A stretch of 64,000 bases of DNA from Streptomyces sp. CCM_MD2014 (GCF_000772045.1 NZ_CP009754.1:4774001-4838000); one strand, 5' to 3'; positions 24,958 through 33,092 are shown, numbered from the stretch's first letter. Translations and numbers: made by a program. The notes: generated by a model not told the origin, from the sequence alone.

Positions 24958-25830
24958 GTGACTCAGGAGAACGTGTCCGTGAACGGCAGCAGAAGGCTCT
25001 CGTCCCAGGAGATCGCCGAGGCCCTGCGGGAGCGGATCCGCGGGGGGGACCTCAAGGCGGGCGACCGTCTGCCCACCCAGGCGGAGCTGGCCGAGGAGTT
25101 CGGCGTGGAGCGCGGCACCGTCCGCCAGGCCCTGCGCGCGCTCCAGGAGGACGGACTGCTCACCAACGTCAGCAAGGGCAGCCCTCCCCGCATCGCCGAG
25201 CCCGAGCCCGCCCGGGGTGATCTGCCGCAGCAGGCGATGCAGGCTCTGGGGCCCCGTCTGGCGAAGGCGTTCTCGGCGACCAACGTGCGGGTCGACGTCG
25301 TGAGTCACACCTCGGAGACGCTGGGGCTCGCGCTCAGTGAGCCGCTCCGCCTGATCCAGGAGGGGCGTCTGCACCCGGAGACGATCGAATTCCGGATCAT
25401 GCTTCCGGCGCGGGACATCGCGCTGGCCTTCCCCGTCCTGGTCGGGGACGAGCAGGACGACCCGGTGCACCGGCGCTGGCTCGAGATGCGCAACGCTCAG
25501 GCCCACGTTCTGCGGCACAACCTGCGCTCCGCCGGATCCACCCACCACATCGACGTGCGGATCGCCTTCCGCGCCCTGCCGTTCACCCCGCCGATGAAGC
25601 TGTACCTGCTCAACGGCGAGGAGGCCCTGTACGGCTACTACACGGTGACCCGGCGCGAGGAGGAGTACGAGAGCCGGACGCTGGAGATGTACGACGCGCT
25701 CGGCTCCGAGTCGCTGCTGTTCTCGTTCCTCAAGCGGGCCGGCGGCCGGGACGCGGTGTTCGTGGAGGAATCACAGAAGTGGTTCGACGCCCTCTGGGAA
25801 ACCATCACCACGGACATGACACTCTCCTAG
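24958..25830 (+). CDS. devA: GntR-family developmental regulator DevA
   Basis: 290 aa (GTG start). N-terminal GntR winged helix (SSQEIAEALRERIRGGDLKA; ELAEEFGVERGTVRQALRAL), then an effector domain with LHPETIEFRIMLPARDIALAF, HRRWLEMRNAQAHVL and the C-terminal VFVEESQKWFDALWETI. In S. coelicolor devA is required for normal aerial development. GTG 24958 is preferred over TTG 24952 because it keeps the same 88-nt spacing to the operator as in the devE copy. The stop codon overlaps the devB start. Confidence 0.92.
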   Translation: MTQENVSVNGSRRLSSQEIAEALRERIRGGDLKAGDRLPTQAELAEEFGVERGTVRQALRALQEDGLLTNVSKGSPPRIAEPEPARGDLPQQAMQALGPRLAKAFSATNVRVDVVSHTSETLGLALSEPLRLIQEGRLHPETIEFRIMLPARDIALAFPVLVGDEQDDPVHRRWLEMRNAQAHVLRHNLRSAGSTHHIDVRIAFRALPFTPPMKLYLLNGEEALYGYYTVTRREEEYESRTLEMYDALGSESLLFSFLKRAGGRDAVFVEESQKWFDALWETITTDMTLS

Positions 25831-25874
25831 TGACTTCCGACCCAGTGACTTCCGACCCAGTGACTTCCGATACG
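25830..25874 (+). repeat. 15-bp tandem repeat at the devB start
   Basis: GTGACTTCCGACCCA occurs twice exactly and a third time with the last bases changed (GTGACTTCCGATACG). It encodes MTSDP VTSDP VTSDT and repeats the GTG start, so copy-number change would shift the start without breaking the frame. Confidence 0.85.
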
Positions 25875-26639
25875 GAGCAGAAGACGGCACCGGTGAGCGA
25901 GCGGGACGAACGGCGCGAGCAGTGCGAGCACGAGCGGTCCGAGGACCTGCGGAACCTGGTCCTGGGCGCCCGGGTCGTCCTGTGGGACTTCGACGGGCCC
26001 CTCTGCAGACTGTTCGCGGGCCACTCGGCCGCCCGGGTGGCGGGCGAACTGGTGGACTGGCTGGAGACACAGGGGCTCGCGGAGCCGCTGACCCAGGAGG
26101 AGCGGGCCCGCCCCGACCCGCACGTCCTGCTGGGCGCGGTCAGCCGCAGGCACCACCGAGGCGACCTGGTCGCCGAGTTCGAGGAACGGCTGACGCGCGA
26201 GGAACTGCGCGCGGTGCCCACCGCATGGCCGACCCCGTACGCCGACCCCCTGATCCGCACGTGGTCCGCGCTCGGCGTCGGTCTCGCGGTCACCACCAAC
26301 AACTCGCCCCGCGCGGTGAGCGAGTACCTGGCGACCCGGGGTCTGCTGGACTGCTTCGCCCCGCACCTCTACGGCCGCACCCGTAACCCGCACCTGCTCA
26401 AACCGGACCCGTACACCCTCGACCGCGCCCTCGGCGCGATGGGCGTCGCGCCCGCGCAGGCACTGATGGTCGGCGACTCCGCGTCCGATCTGGCCGCCGC
26501 GGAGCGGGCCGGGGTGCCCTTCCTGGGGTACGGCCACAACGAGCGGAAGACGAAGATCCTGAAAGATGCGGGCGCGCGAACGGTCGTGCACTCCCTGGAG
26601 CCGGTCCTGCGGCTGCTGTGGGAGCGGCGGTACCGCTGA
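25830..26639 (+). CDS. devB: HAD-family hydrolase DevB
   Basis: 269 aa. HAD motif I VVLWDFDGPLCRLFAG (nucleophile Asp), motif II AVTTNNSP, motif III Lys in LLKPDPYTLDRAL and motif IV MVGDSASDLAAAE, a phosphatase/phosphoglycolate-phosphatase-like pattern with cap domain. The GTG start shares one base with the devA TAG, so translation is coupled. The first 45 nt are three copies of a 15-nt unit, giving three in-frame GTG codons. devA-devB form one operon. The substrate is unknown. Confidence 0.9.
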   Translation: MTSDPVTSDPVTSDTEQKTAPVSERDERREQCEHERSEDLRNLVLGARVVLWDFDGPLCRLFAGHSAARVAGELVDWLETQGLAEPLTQEERARPDPHVLLGAVSRRHHRGDLVAEFEERLTREELRAVPTAWPTPYADPLIRTWSALGVGLAVTTNNSPRAVSEYLATRGLLDCFAPHLYGRTRNPHLLKPDPYTLDRALGAMGVAPAQALMVGDSASDLAAAERAGVPFLGYGHNERKTKILKDAGARTVVHSLEPVLRLLWERRYR

Positions 26640-26651
26640 AGCGCGGGGTCG

Positions 26652-27407
26652 TCAGTCGCAGAGCGACAACGCGTCGGCCGCCCGCAGGACGGGGAGGTAC
26701 GAGGCCAGCACCGCATCCGCGCCGCCCCGCACCATCCGCAGCGCGCGTCCCGGGTGGTGGGTGAGTCCGAGGAAGCCGGTCCCGGCCGCCCGGGCGGCCT
26801 CGAGGTCGGTGAGCTGGTCACCGATGAGCAGGCAGTCGGAGGCGGGCAGGGCCAGGTGGCGCAGGGCACGGTGCACGCAGTCCGGATGCGGCTTCATGAG
26901 CCGGGCGTCGTCGGGTGACCGGCCGAAGACCCCGTCGAAGTTCGGCGCCAGTCCGAGACCGGCGAGGTACTCCCTGATCGGCCCTTCCGCGTTGTTGCTG
27001 ACCAGGGCCAGGCGCTTGCCGTGGTCGAGCAGCAGGTCCACGAGGGCGTGCAGGTGCGGCGTGGGGAGCGCGGTGCGCACGGCCCGCCACTCCAGCGCGG
27101 TGACGGCGGCCTCGGCGCGTTCCAGCGGGAGGGCGCTGAGCCTGGGGACGGATCGCTCGTACATGTCCCTGAGGGGACGGAGGATGCCGTGGGAGTCGTC
27201 GCACTTCTCGACCGCGGGGTCGAGCGGCCCCCAGTACCGCCGGGCCGTCCGCTTGATCCGGTCTGCCACGGCCACCGTGGTGGAACCTGCGAACAGATCG
27301 CAGACGGGCCCATCGAAGTCGAACAGCACCGCGCGTGCGGCCCCGACCGCGCGCAGCGTTGCGGCCGGGTCGTCGAAGGGTCCCCGGTCGGGGCCAGTGT
27401 CGGTCAC
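26652..27407 (-). CDS. HAD-family hydrolase, DevB paralogue
   Basis: 251 aa. Motif I RAVLFDFDGPVCDLFAG is very similar to DevB, with ALVSNNAEG (motif II), LMKPHPDCVHRAL (motif III) and LLIGDQLTDLEAA (motif IV). GTG 27407 is chosen (MTDTGPDRGPFDD); earlier in-frame codons run toward the divergent kinase-like gene. It converges with devB, 12 nt apart. Likely a small-molecule phosphatase. Confidence 0.88.
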   Translation of the reverse strand: MTDTGPDRGPFDDPAATLRAVGAARAVLFDFDGPVCDLFAGSTTVAVADRIKRTARRYWGPLDPAVEKCDDSHGILRPLRDMYERSVPRLSALPLERAEAAVTALEWRAVRTALPTPHLHALVDLLLDHGKRLALVSNNAEGPIREYLAGLGLAPNFDGVFGRSPDDARLMKPHPDCVHRALRHLALPASDCLLIGDQLTDLEAARAAGTGFLGLTHHPGRALRMVRGGADAVLASYLPVLRAADALSLCD

Positions 27408-27520
27408 CGCGGCAGTCTCCCGCACGGGGCGCGAACGAGCCGTCACGACACGGACCTTCGGAGTAGGGTGACGCACCCTGTCACCGCACCGGCTCCTCCA
27501 GGTTGAGCGGAGCGCAGAGC

Positions 27521-28627
27521 ATGACACTGTTCCAGGGGTCCGCCGCCCGCATGCGGGCCGTCGAGACCAGCGGCGACGCGAGCGCGGTCGAGGGCCCGCT
27601 CCGCGATTACCACCAGGAGACGTACGTGGTTTTGCCGCCGCGTGCGCTGCGCACTGCGGGCGAGGCCCGCTGGAAGTGCCGGGAGCCGCAGAGCGGCCTG
27701 CGGTGGTTCGACCGCCGGTGCTTCGTGTCGGAGGATCGGCTGCTGCGCGCCCTGCGGGGCCGGATCACCCACGTACCGGACGTCTTCGAGTTCGACGGGC
27801 TGCACCTGCAGCGCTTCATCGAGGGACAGACCCTGGGAAGCCTGCACGCAGCCGGTCACGCGGTCCCCCACGAGCTGCTGCGGCAGATCGTGCGGCTCTT
27901 CGGGCAGACGGCGGCGGTGACGCCGGGGGCGCTCACCGTGGAACGGCTGTGCCGCCCCGAGGACCGGCCGGAGGACGGCGACAGCGACGGCTTCATGGAA
28001 CGGCTCGTCCGCTTCACCGAGGAACGGGTCTACGCGGCCAACCTGGGGGAGTTCGGGTCCCTCTTCGCGGAACTGGGGCTGGACGACGGCGCGTTCGAGA
28101 GGCTGCGCGAACACGTCGCCGGGCTCCGCGAGCGTCCCTTCTGCCTGCTCCACGCCGACCTGCACCGCGAGAACTTCATCGTGGACGCGGACCGGCGGCT
28201 GTGGACCATCGACTGGGAACTGGCATTGGTCGGCGACCCGCTCTACGAACTGGCCACCCATCTGCACCTGATGCGCTACCCGTCCTGGCAGCGCCGTCAG
28301 GTGATGGAGGGCTGGCGGCGCGCGGTCGAGGCCGCGCGCCCCGGCGGTACACACGGCTGGCGGCACGACCTGGACCTGCTCCTCGGGTACAAGCGGGCGC
28401 AGTCGGTCTTCACCGACGTCGTCAGGGAGGCCGTCTCGCTGGGCCGCGCCGGGCGCTCGCCCGGCCCCCGGGCCGCGCTCGCGGCGGAGCGTCTGCACGG
28501 CATCCTGTGCGCCGCGGCCCTGCCCCTCGGGCTGGAGCCGGTGCCCGGGCCCGCCGAGATCGGCACCGCCCTGGTGCGCTGGAGCCGCACCCGCACGGAG
28601 GGGGTGTCCTTCCCGGGCACCCTCTAG
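27521..28627 (+). CDS. Aminoglycoside-phosphotransferase-fold protein
   Basis: 368 aa kinase-like protein: Brenner motif LLHADLHRENFIVD (HxDxxxxN) and the DFG-like TIDWELALVGDPLYELATHL are clear. N-lobe is short. The family includes antibiotic, choline and homoserine kinases; nothing here fixes the substrate. ATG 27521 is used. A TetR gene begins 9 nt downstream and may be cotranscribed. Confidence 0.85.
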   Translation: MTLFQGSAARMRAVETSGDASAVEGPLRDYHQETYVVLPPRALRTAGEARWKCREPQSGLRWFDRRCFVSEDRLLRALRGRITHVPDVFEFDGLHLQRFIEGQTLGSLHAAGHAVPHELLRQIVRLFGQTAAVTPGALTVERLCRPEDRPEDGDSDGFMERLVRFTEERVYAANLGEFGSLFAELGLDDGAFERLREHVAGLRERPFCLLHADLHRENFIVDADRRLWTIDWELALVGDPLYELATHLHLMRYPSWQRRQVMEGWRRAVEAARPGGTHGWRHDLDLLLGYKRAQSVFTDVVREAVSLGRAGRSPGPRAALAAERLHGILCAAALPLGLEPVPGPAEIGTALVRWSRTRTEGVSFPGTL

Positions 28628-28636
28628 GCTCGGCCC

Positions 28637-29272
28637 ATGAACGCCCCCGCCCCCGGCCTGCGCGAGCGCAAGAAGCAGCGGATGTTCCAGACGCTCTCGG
28701 ACACCGCCGTCGAACTCTTCCTGGAGAAGGGCTTCGACGCGGTGTCCGTCGCGGAGGTGGCCGCCGCGGCCGAGGTCTCCAAGCCGACGCTCTTCCGGTA
28801 CTTCCCGGCGAAAGAGGACCTCGTCCTGTACCGCATCGCGGACCACGAGGACGAGGCGGCCCGGGTGGCGCGCGGCGCGCCGGCGCCGCTCGACGCGCTG
28901 CGCCGGCACTTCCTGGCCGGGCTGGAGCGGTGCGACCCGGTGACCGGGCTCAACGACCACCCCGCCGTCCTCGCCTTCCACCGGCTGCTCTACGGCACCC
29001 CCGCCCTGGTCGCCCGGATGCACACGCAGCTGGAGCGGTCCGAGGCCGCGCTCGCCGAGGTGCTCGGCGGCGACCTGGAGGCCAGGCTGGCCGCCGGGCA
29101 GATCATCGCCGTGCAGCGCGTCCTGGCGCTGGACAACTGGCGGCGGATCGCCGGCGGGGAACGGGTCGAGGACGTGCGGGGGGACGCGGTGGCGGCGGCG
29201 GAACGGGCGTTCGCCGGACTGACCGCCGGACTGCCGGGACTCACCGCGGGGGCGGGCGGCAAAGCGGAGTGA
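28637..29272 (+). CDS. TetR-family transcriptional regulator
   Basis: 211 aa. Helix-turn-helix VAEVAAAAEVSKPTLFRYFP at about 40-59; the remainder is helical with a MftR-like pattern. It lies between the APH-fold gene and the HelD-like gene, all on the plus strand. The inverted repeat at 29297-29328, 24 nt after its stop, may be its operator at the helicase promoter. Confidence 0.88.
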   Translation: MNAPAPGLRERKKQRMFQTLSDTAVELFLEKGFDAVSVAEVAAAAEVSKPTLFRYFPAKEDLVLYRIADHEDEAARVARGAPAPLDALRRHFLAGLERCDPVTGLNDHPAVLAFHRLLYGTPALVARMHTQLERSEAALAEVLGGDLEARLAAGQIIAVQRVLALDNWRRIAGGERVEDVRGDAVAAAERAFAGLTAGLPGLTAGAGGKAE

Positions 29273-29296
29273 CGAAGTAAAAAATGTAACCGAGTA

Positions 29297-29328
29297 ACGT
29301 CATTCCTCTATGCTTGCTGGAATGACGT
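29297..29328. promoter_or_regulatory. Inverted repeat over -10 box and start codon of the HelD-like gene
   Basis: ACGTCATTCC (29297-29306) and GGAATGACGT (29319-29328) are perfect 10-bp arms. Between them lies TATGCT (29309-29314), a -10 box 7 nt before the ATG at 29322, and that ATG lies inside the right arm. A protein bound here would block transcription of a probably leaderless mRNA. Confidence 0.65.
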
Positions 29329-31376
29329 CGACCGACCCCGCCCTCCAGCACACTCTCGACCACGAACGCGCCCACCACGAGCACTGCCGCACCGTCCTCG
29401 CCGCGATGGTCGAGGGTGCCCAGGAACACGTCGTCGCCGGCGAGGACGTCTCCGCGTCCGGTGCCGACGCGGAGGTCCTCGGACACCGGCTGCGCAGCCG
29501 GGCCAAGGAGATGCGCGAACTGCCCGAAGGGCCGCTGTTCTTCGGCCGGCTCGACTTCACCGAGCCTGAGGCGGACGGGGAGGGGGCCGGGCGGGCGCTG
29601 CACATCGGGCGGCTGCGGATCACCGAGCACCCGGCCGCCCCGCCCCTCGTCGTCGACTGGCGCGCACCCGTCTCCCGCGCCTTCTACCAGGCCACCGCCG
29701 GCGACCCCCGCGGTGTCGCCGTCCGCCGCCGCTTCGGATGGGCGCCCGGCAGCCGCGGCGACTCCGCCGACCTCACCGGTATGGAGGACGAGCACCTCGC
29801 CCGGGGCGAGTCCCGGGACAGCGGGATCGTCGCCCGGGAGATCGAGCGGCCCCGCGTCGGTCCCATGCGGGACATCGCCGCCACCATCCAGCCCGACCAG
29901 GACGACCTGGTCCGCGCCGGCCTCGGCGACACCGTCTGCGTCCAGGGCGCCCCGGGCACCGGCAAGACCGCCGTCGGCCTGCACCGGGCCGCGTACCTGC
30001 TCTACACCCACCCGCAGCGCATCCGGCGCGGCGGCCTGCTCATCCTCGGCCCCAACCCGACCTTCCTCGCGTACATCGCCGAAGTGCTCCCCGCCCTCGG
30101 CGAGACCGGCGTACGGCAGTCGACCCTGGCCGAGGAGATCGCCCGGCACCCGGTCACCCGCACCGACGACGCCCGGGCCGCCGCCCTCAAGCACGACGCC
30201 CGGACGGCCGAGGTGCTGCGCCGCGCCCTGTACGCGCGCGTGGACCCCGGCGCCGCGGGCGACCTCGCCGTCCCGGACGGTTCCTACCGCTGGCGCGTCC
30301 CGGCCGAGGCGCTGGCCCGCGTGGTCGCCGACGTCCGGGACGAGCAGCCGCCGTACACCGTCGGGCGCGAGCGGGTCCGGGCCCGGATCGTGCGGTACGT
30401 CCAGGAACGGGCCGAGCGGCGCGCCGGGCCGCGGACCAACGCGTGGCTGCGCCGCGTCGAGCGGTCCCGGGCCGTCGGGACCGCCCTGGACGCCGTATGG
30501 CCCCGGGTGCGCCCGGAGGAGGTGCTCGCGCCGCTGCTCACCGACCCGGAGGTGCTGGCGCGGGCGGCCGACCGGGTCCTGGACGCCGACGAGCAGCGGT
30601 CGCTGCTGTGGACGGGGCGGGCACCGCGGTCGTGGAAGTCGGCCCGCTGGTCCGCCGCCGACCTGCTCCTGCTCGACGAGATCGCCGGACTCCTCGAACA
30701 CCCCGAGGGCTACGGCCACATCGTCGTCGACGAGGCGCAGGACCTCTCCCCGATGGAGTGCCGGGCCATCGCCCGCCGCTCCGCCTTCGGCTCGCTGACC
30801 GTCCTCGGCGACCTCGCGCAGGGCACCACGCCGTGGGCCGCGCGCTCCTGGCGCACCGCCCTGGCCCACCTGGGCCGCCCGGACGCGGCGGTGACGCCGC
30901 TGACCACCGGATTCCGGGTGCCGCGGGAGGTCGTGGGCCTCACCAACCGGCTCCTGGCCCGGCTCGGCGTGGACGTGCCGCCGGCCCGGTCCCTGCGCGG
31001 GGACGGCGAGCTGACGCTGCGCGAGACCGAGCCCGGCGCCGTGGCGGAGGCGGTCGTGGACGCCGTACGGCACGCGCTCGGCCGTCGGGGTTCGGTGGGC
31101 GTCGTCGCCGCCGACCCGGACGTTCCCCGGCTGCGGGCGGCCCTCGACGCGGCCGGCATCGAGGCCGCGGGACCCGAGGCGCTGGACGCCCGGGTGGCCG
31201 TCGTACCGGCGAGCGTGGTCAAGGGCCTGGAGTACGACCACGTCGTCGCCGTCGAACCGGCGGCGATCGCGGCTGCGGAGGGACCGGGAGGCCGCGGCCT
31301 GCACCGCCTGTACGTGGTCCTCACCCGCGCGGTCTCCCGACTGACGGTGATCCACGCCCACCCCCTGCCCTTCTGA
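29322..31376 (+). CDS. HelD-like UvrD/Rep-family helicase/ATPase
   Basis: 684 aa. N-terminal helical segment, then Walker A VQGAPGTGKTAVGLHRAAYL (about 207-226), Walker B HIVVDEAQDLSPM (about 467-479), motif III VLGDLAQGTTPWA, and C-terminal motifs ASVVKGLEYDHVV and LHRLYVVLTRAVSRL. This is the HelD pattern, a protein that removes or recycles stalled RNA polymerase; actinobacterial relatives include the rifamycin-resistance protein HelR. It is somewhat shorter than usual actinobacterial HelD. I saw no RAE-type rifamycin element upstream. ATG 29322 fits the -10 box. Confidence 0.85.
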   Translation: MTSTDPALQHTLDHERAHHEHCRTVLAAMVEGAQEHVVAGEDVSASGADAEVLGHRLRSRAKEMRELPEGPLFFGRLDFTEPEADGEGAGRALHIGRLRITEHPAAPPLVVDWRAPVSRAFYQATAGDPRGVAVRRRFGWAPGSRGDSADLTGMEDEHLARGESRDSGIVAREIERPRVGPMRDIAATIQPDQDDLVRAGLGDTVCVQGAPGTGKTAVGLHRAAYLLYTHPQRIRRGGLLILGPNPTFLAYIAEVLPALGETGVRQSTLAEEIARHPVTRTDDARAAALKHDARTAEVLRRALYARVDPGAAGDLAVPDGSYRWRVPAEALARVVADVRDEQPPYTVGRERVRARIVRYVQERAERRAGPRTNAWLRRVERSRAVGTALDAVWPRVRPEEVLAPLLTDPEVLARAADRVLDADEQRSLLWTGRAPRSWKSARWSAADLLLLDEIAGLLEHPEGYGHIVVDEAQDLSPMECRAIARRSAFGSLTVLGDLAQGTTPWAARSWRTALAHLGRPDAAVTPLTTGFRVPREVVGLTNRLLARLGVDVPPARSLRGDGELTLRETEPGAVAEAVVDAVRHALGRRGSVGVVAADPDVPRLRAALDAAGIEAAGPEALDARVAVVPASVVKGLEYDHVVAVEPAAIAAAEGPGGRGLHRLYVVLTRAVSRLTVIHAHPLPF

Positions 31377-31470
31377 CCCCGCCCCCGCCCACTCCCGTGC
31401 ACCGGGCGCCGGGCCCGGTGTCCGGCATGTCCCTCCTCGGTTCCGGTGTGGGTGCCGCCAGGATGGACGC

Positions 31471-31499
31471 ACTATTGCAAGCAGCTTGCTTGCAATAGT
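31471..31499. promoter_or_regulatory. Perfect inverted repeat upstream of the XRE regulator
   Basis: ACTATTGCAAGC (31471-31482) and GCTTGCAATAGT (31488-31499) are exact 12-bp arms with AGCTT between. It lies 25 nt before the XRE start codon and is AT-richer than its surroundings, so it is a strong autoregulatory operator candidate. Confidence 0.75.
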
Positions 31500-31524
31500 T
31501 AGCGTAGTGCTGCATGGTGGAGGC

Positions 31525-31962
31525 ATGGCATCGCTCAACGTCGGCAATCTCGGTGAGTACCTGCGCGAGCAGCGGCGCAACGCGCAGCTGTCCCTGCGGC
31601 AGCTCGCCGATGCCGCGGGCGTGTCCAACCCGTACCTGAGCCAGATCGAGCGCGGGCTGCGCAAGCCGAGCGCGGAGGTGCTCCAGCAGGTCGCCAAGGC
31701 GCTGCGGATCTCCGCCGAGACGCTGTACGTCCGTGCGGGGATCCTCGACGCCGAGCGGGACAGGGACGACGTGGAGACGCGTGCGGTCATCCTCGCCGAC
31801 CCCTCGCTGAACGAGCGGCAGAAGCAGGTGCTGCTCCAGGTCTACGAGTCCTTCCGCAAGGAGAACGGGTTCGGGGCAGACACCGATGCCGATACCGACT
31901 CGGGTGCCGACGCCGATGTCGCTGTCGACGGGGCTGAAAAAGTAGAAAACCCTCATTCATAG
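31525..31962 (+). CDS. XRE-family regulator (Rv0474-like)
   Basis: 145 aa. Classical Cro/C1 helix-turn-helix: LGEYLREQRRNAQLSLRQLA followed by AGVSNPYLSQIERGLRKPS. The C-terminus is helical and ends in an acidic Asp/Ala repeat (TDADTDSGADADV). The next genes are an HbhA-like protein and DUF2516, the same order as mycobacterial Rv0474-Rv0475-Rv0476. ATG 31525 is chosen. Confidence 0.9.
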   Translation: MASLNVGNLGEYLREQRRNAQLSLRQLADAAGVSNPYLSQIERGLRKPSAEVLQQVAKALRISAETLYVRAGILDAERDRDDVETRAVILADPSLNERQKQVLLQVYESFRKENGFGADTDADTDSGADADVAVDGAEKVENPHS

Positions 31963-31984
31963 GCAATTCCGGAGGACCATCACC

Positions 31985-32623
31985 ATGGCCATCACCGACG
32001 ACCTGCGCAAGACCTTCAGCGACCCCACCCCGCTCTACTTCGCCGCGGGCACCGCCGACCTCGCCTTCCAGCAGGCCAAGAAGGTGCCGGTGCTGGTGGA
32101 GCAGCTGCGCGCGGAGGCCCCGGCGCGGATCGACGCCGTACGCAACACCGACCCGAAGGCCGTCCAGGAGAAGGCGACGGCCCGCGTCAAGGAGACCCAG
32201 GGCAGCCTCCAGGCCAAGGCCAACGAGCTCTTCGGCTCCCTCGACGCCGACTTCAAGAAGCTCGGCGAGACCGCCCAGGACCTCGCACTGCGCTCCGTCG
32301 GCATCGCCGCCGAGTACGCCGTCAAGGCCCGGGAGACCTACGAGAAGGTCGCCGAGCGCGGCGAGCAGGCGGTGCGCACCTGGCGCGGCCAGGCCGCCGA
32401 CGGCATCGAGGACCTCGCCGAGGACGTGGAGGACCTCGCGGTGGCCGTCGAGCCGGCGAAGCCCGCCCCGGCCAAGCCCGCCGCCAAGCCCGCGACGGCC
32501 AAGTCCGAGCCGGTCCGGGTCACCGAGGACAAGTCCGCCACGGCGAAGAAGGCCCCCGCCCCGCGCAAGGCCCCGGCGAAGAAGTCCACCACCGCCAAGA
32601 AGACGACGCCGCCCGCCAAGTAG
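31985..32623 (+). CDS. HbhA-like protein (helical, Lys/Ala/Pro-rich C-terminus)
   Basis: 212 aa. Long amphipathic helices (TDDLRKTFSDPTPLYFAAGT; AVQEKATARVKETQGSLQAK), then a Lys/Ala/Pro-rich tail from about residue 155 (PAKPAAKPATAKSE; KAPAKKSTTAKKTT) like that of mycobacterial heparin-binding hemagglutinin. In mycobacteria HbhA is a surface adhesin also found in lipid inclusions. Here a structural or lipid-associated role is more likely. It follows the XRE gene by 22 nt, with GGAGGA upstream. Confidence 0.85.
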   Translation: MAITDDLRKTFSDPTPLYFAAGTADLAFQQAKKVPVLVEQLRAEAPARIDAVRNTDPKAVQEKATARVKETQGSLQAKANELFGSLDADFKKLGETAQDLALRSVGIAAEYAVKARETYEKVAERGEQAVRTWRGQAADGIEDLAEDVEDLAVAVEPAKPAPAKPAAKPATAKSEPVRVTEDKSATAKKAPAPRKAPAKKSTTAKKTTPPAK

Positions 32624-32700
32624 TGGGGCGCGTCACGAGTGGGGAGCGGCCGGGCACCCTTGGGGTGTCCGGCTCGTTCTGCGGGTACGGTGACCGCGTA

Positions 32701-32736
32701 ATGAAGAACCGAGTCTGGTGGTGGACGTTGTGCTGA
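32701..32736 (+). CDS. Candidate Trp-rich leader peptide MKNRVWWWTLC
   Basis: An 11-codon ORF with three consecutive TGG codons. Its TGA overlaps the ATG of the DUF2516 gene (TGATG), which would couple their translation. A -10-like TACGGT (32686-32691) lies 9 nt before its ATG, so it could be leaderless. It resembles trp-attenuator leaders of Streptomyces, but no terminator/antiterminator pair is visible and DUF2516 is not a tryptophan gene. Treat as speculative. Confidence 0.35.
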   Translation: MKNRVWWWTLC

Positions 32737-33071
32737 TGCAGGGGTTCGCGAACTTCCTGGGGCTGCTGAACATCGCCCTGATGGTCTTCACCGGTTTCGC
32801 GTTGATCGACGCCGCCACGCGCCGCGAGGACGCCTACCGCGCGGCGGACAAGAAGACCAAGCCGTTCTGGCTGATCATCCTCGGGCTCGCCTTCGTGGTG
32901 AGCCTGATCTTCCCGATCCTGTCGTTCCTGCCGATCATCGGCCTCATCGCGACGATCGTGTACATGGTCGACGTACGGCCCGCCCTGCGCGGCCTGTCCG
33001 GCGGCGGCCGCAGCAGCCGTCGCGGCTCCAGCAGCGACGGCCCGTACGGCCCGTACAACGGCGGACGCTGA
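32736..33071 (+). CDS. DUF2516 membrane protein
   Basis: 111 aa. First membrane segment about 6-24 (NFLGLLNIALMVFTGFALID), then the family signature with RREDAYRAADKKTKPFWL, and two more hydrophobic segments (IILGLAFVVSLIFPIL; LPIIGLIATIVYMVD). The C-terminus is Gly/Ser/Arg-rich. It corresponds to Rv0476 in the conserved XRE-HbhA-DUF2516 block. An alternative in-frame GTG at 32718 would add six residues. Confidence 0.85.
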   Translation: MQGFANFLGLLNIALMVFTGFALIDAATRREDAYRAADKKTKPFWLIILGLAFVVSLIFPILSFLPIIGLIATIVYMVDVRPALRGLSGGGRSSRRGSSSDGPYGPYNGGR

Positions 33072-33092
33072 CCCAGCGGGAGGCCGGGCGGC

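Noticed and set aside
29273..29321. Rifamycin-associated element upstream of the HelD-like gene
   Set aside because: The known RAE-type palindrome with a CTTG..CAAG core is not present; a different inverted repeat occupies the promoter.
29241..31790. 849-codon minus-strand frame opposite the HelD-like gene
   Set aside because: No protein motif; it is the antisense shadow of a gene with full helicase motifs.
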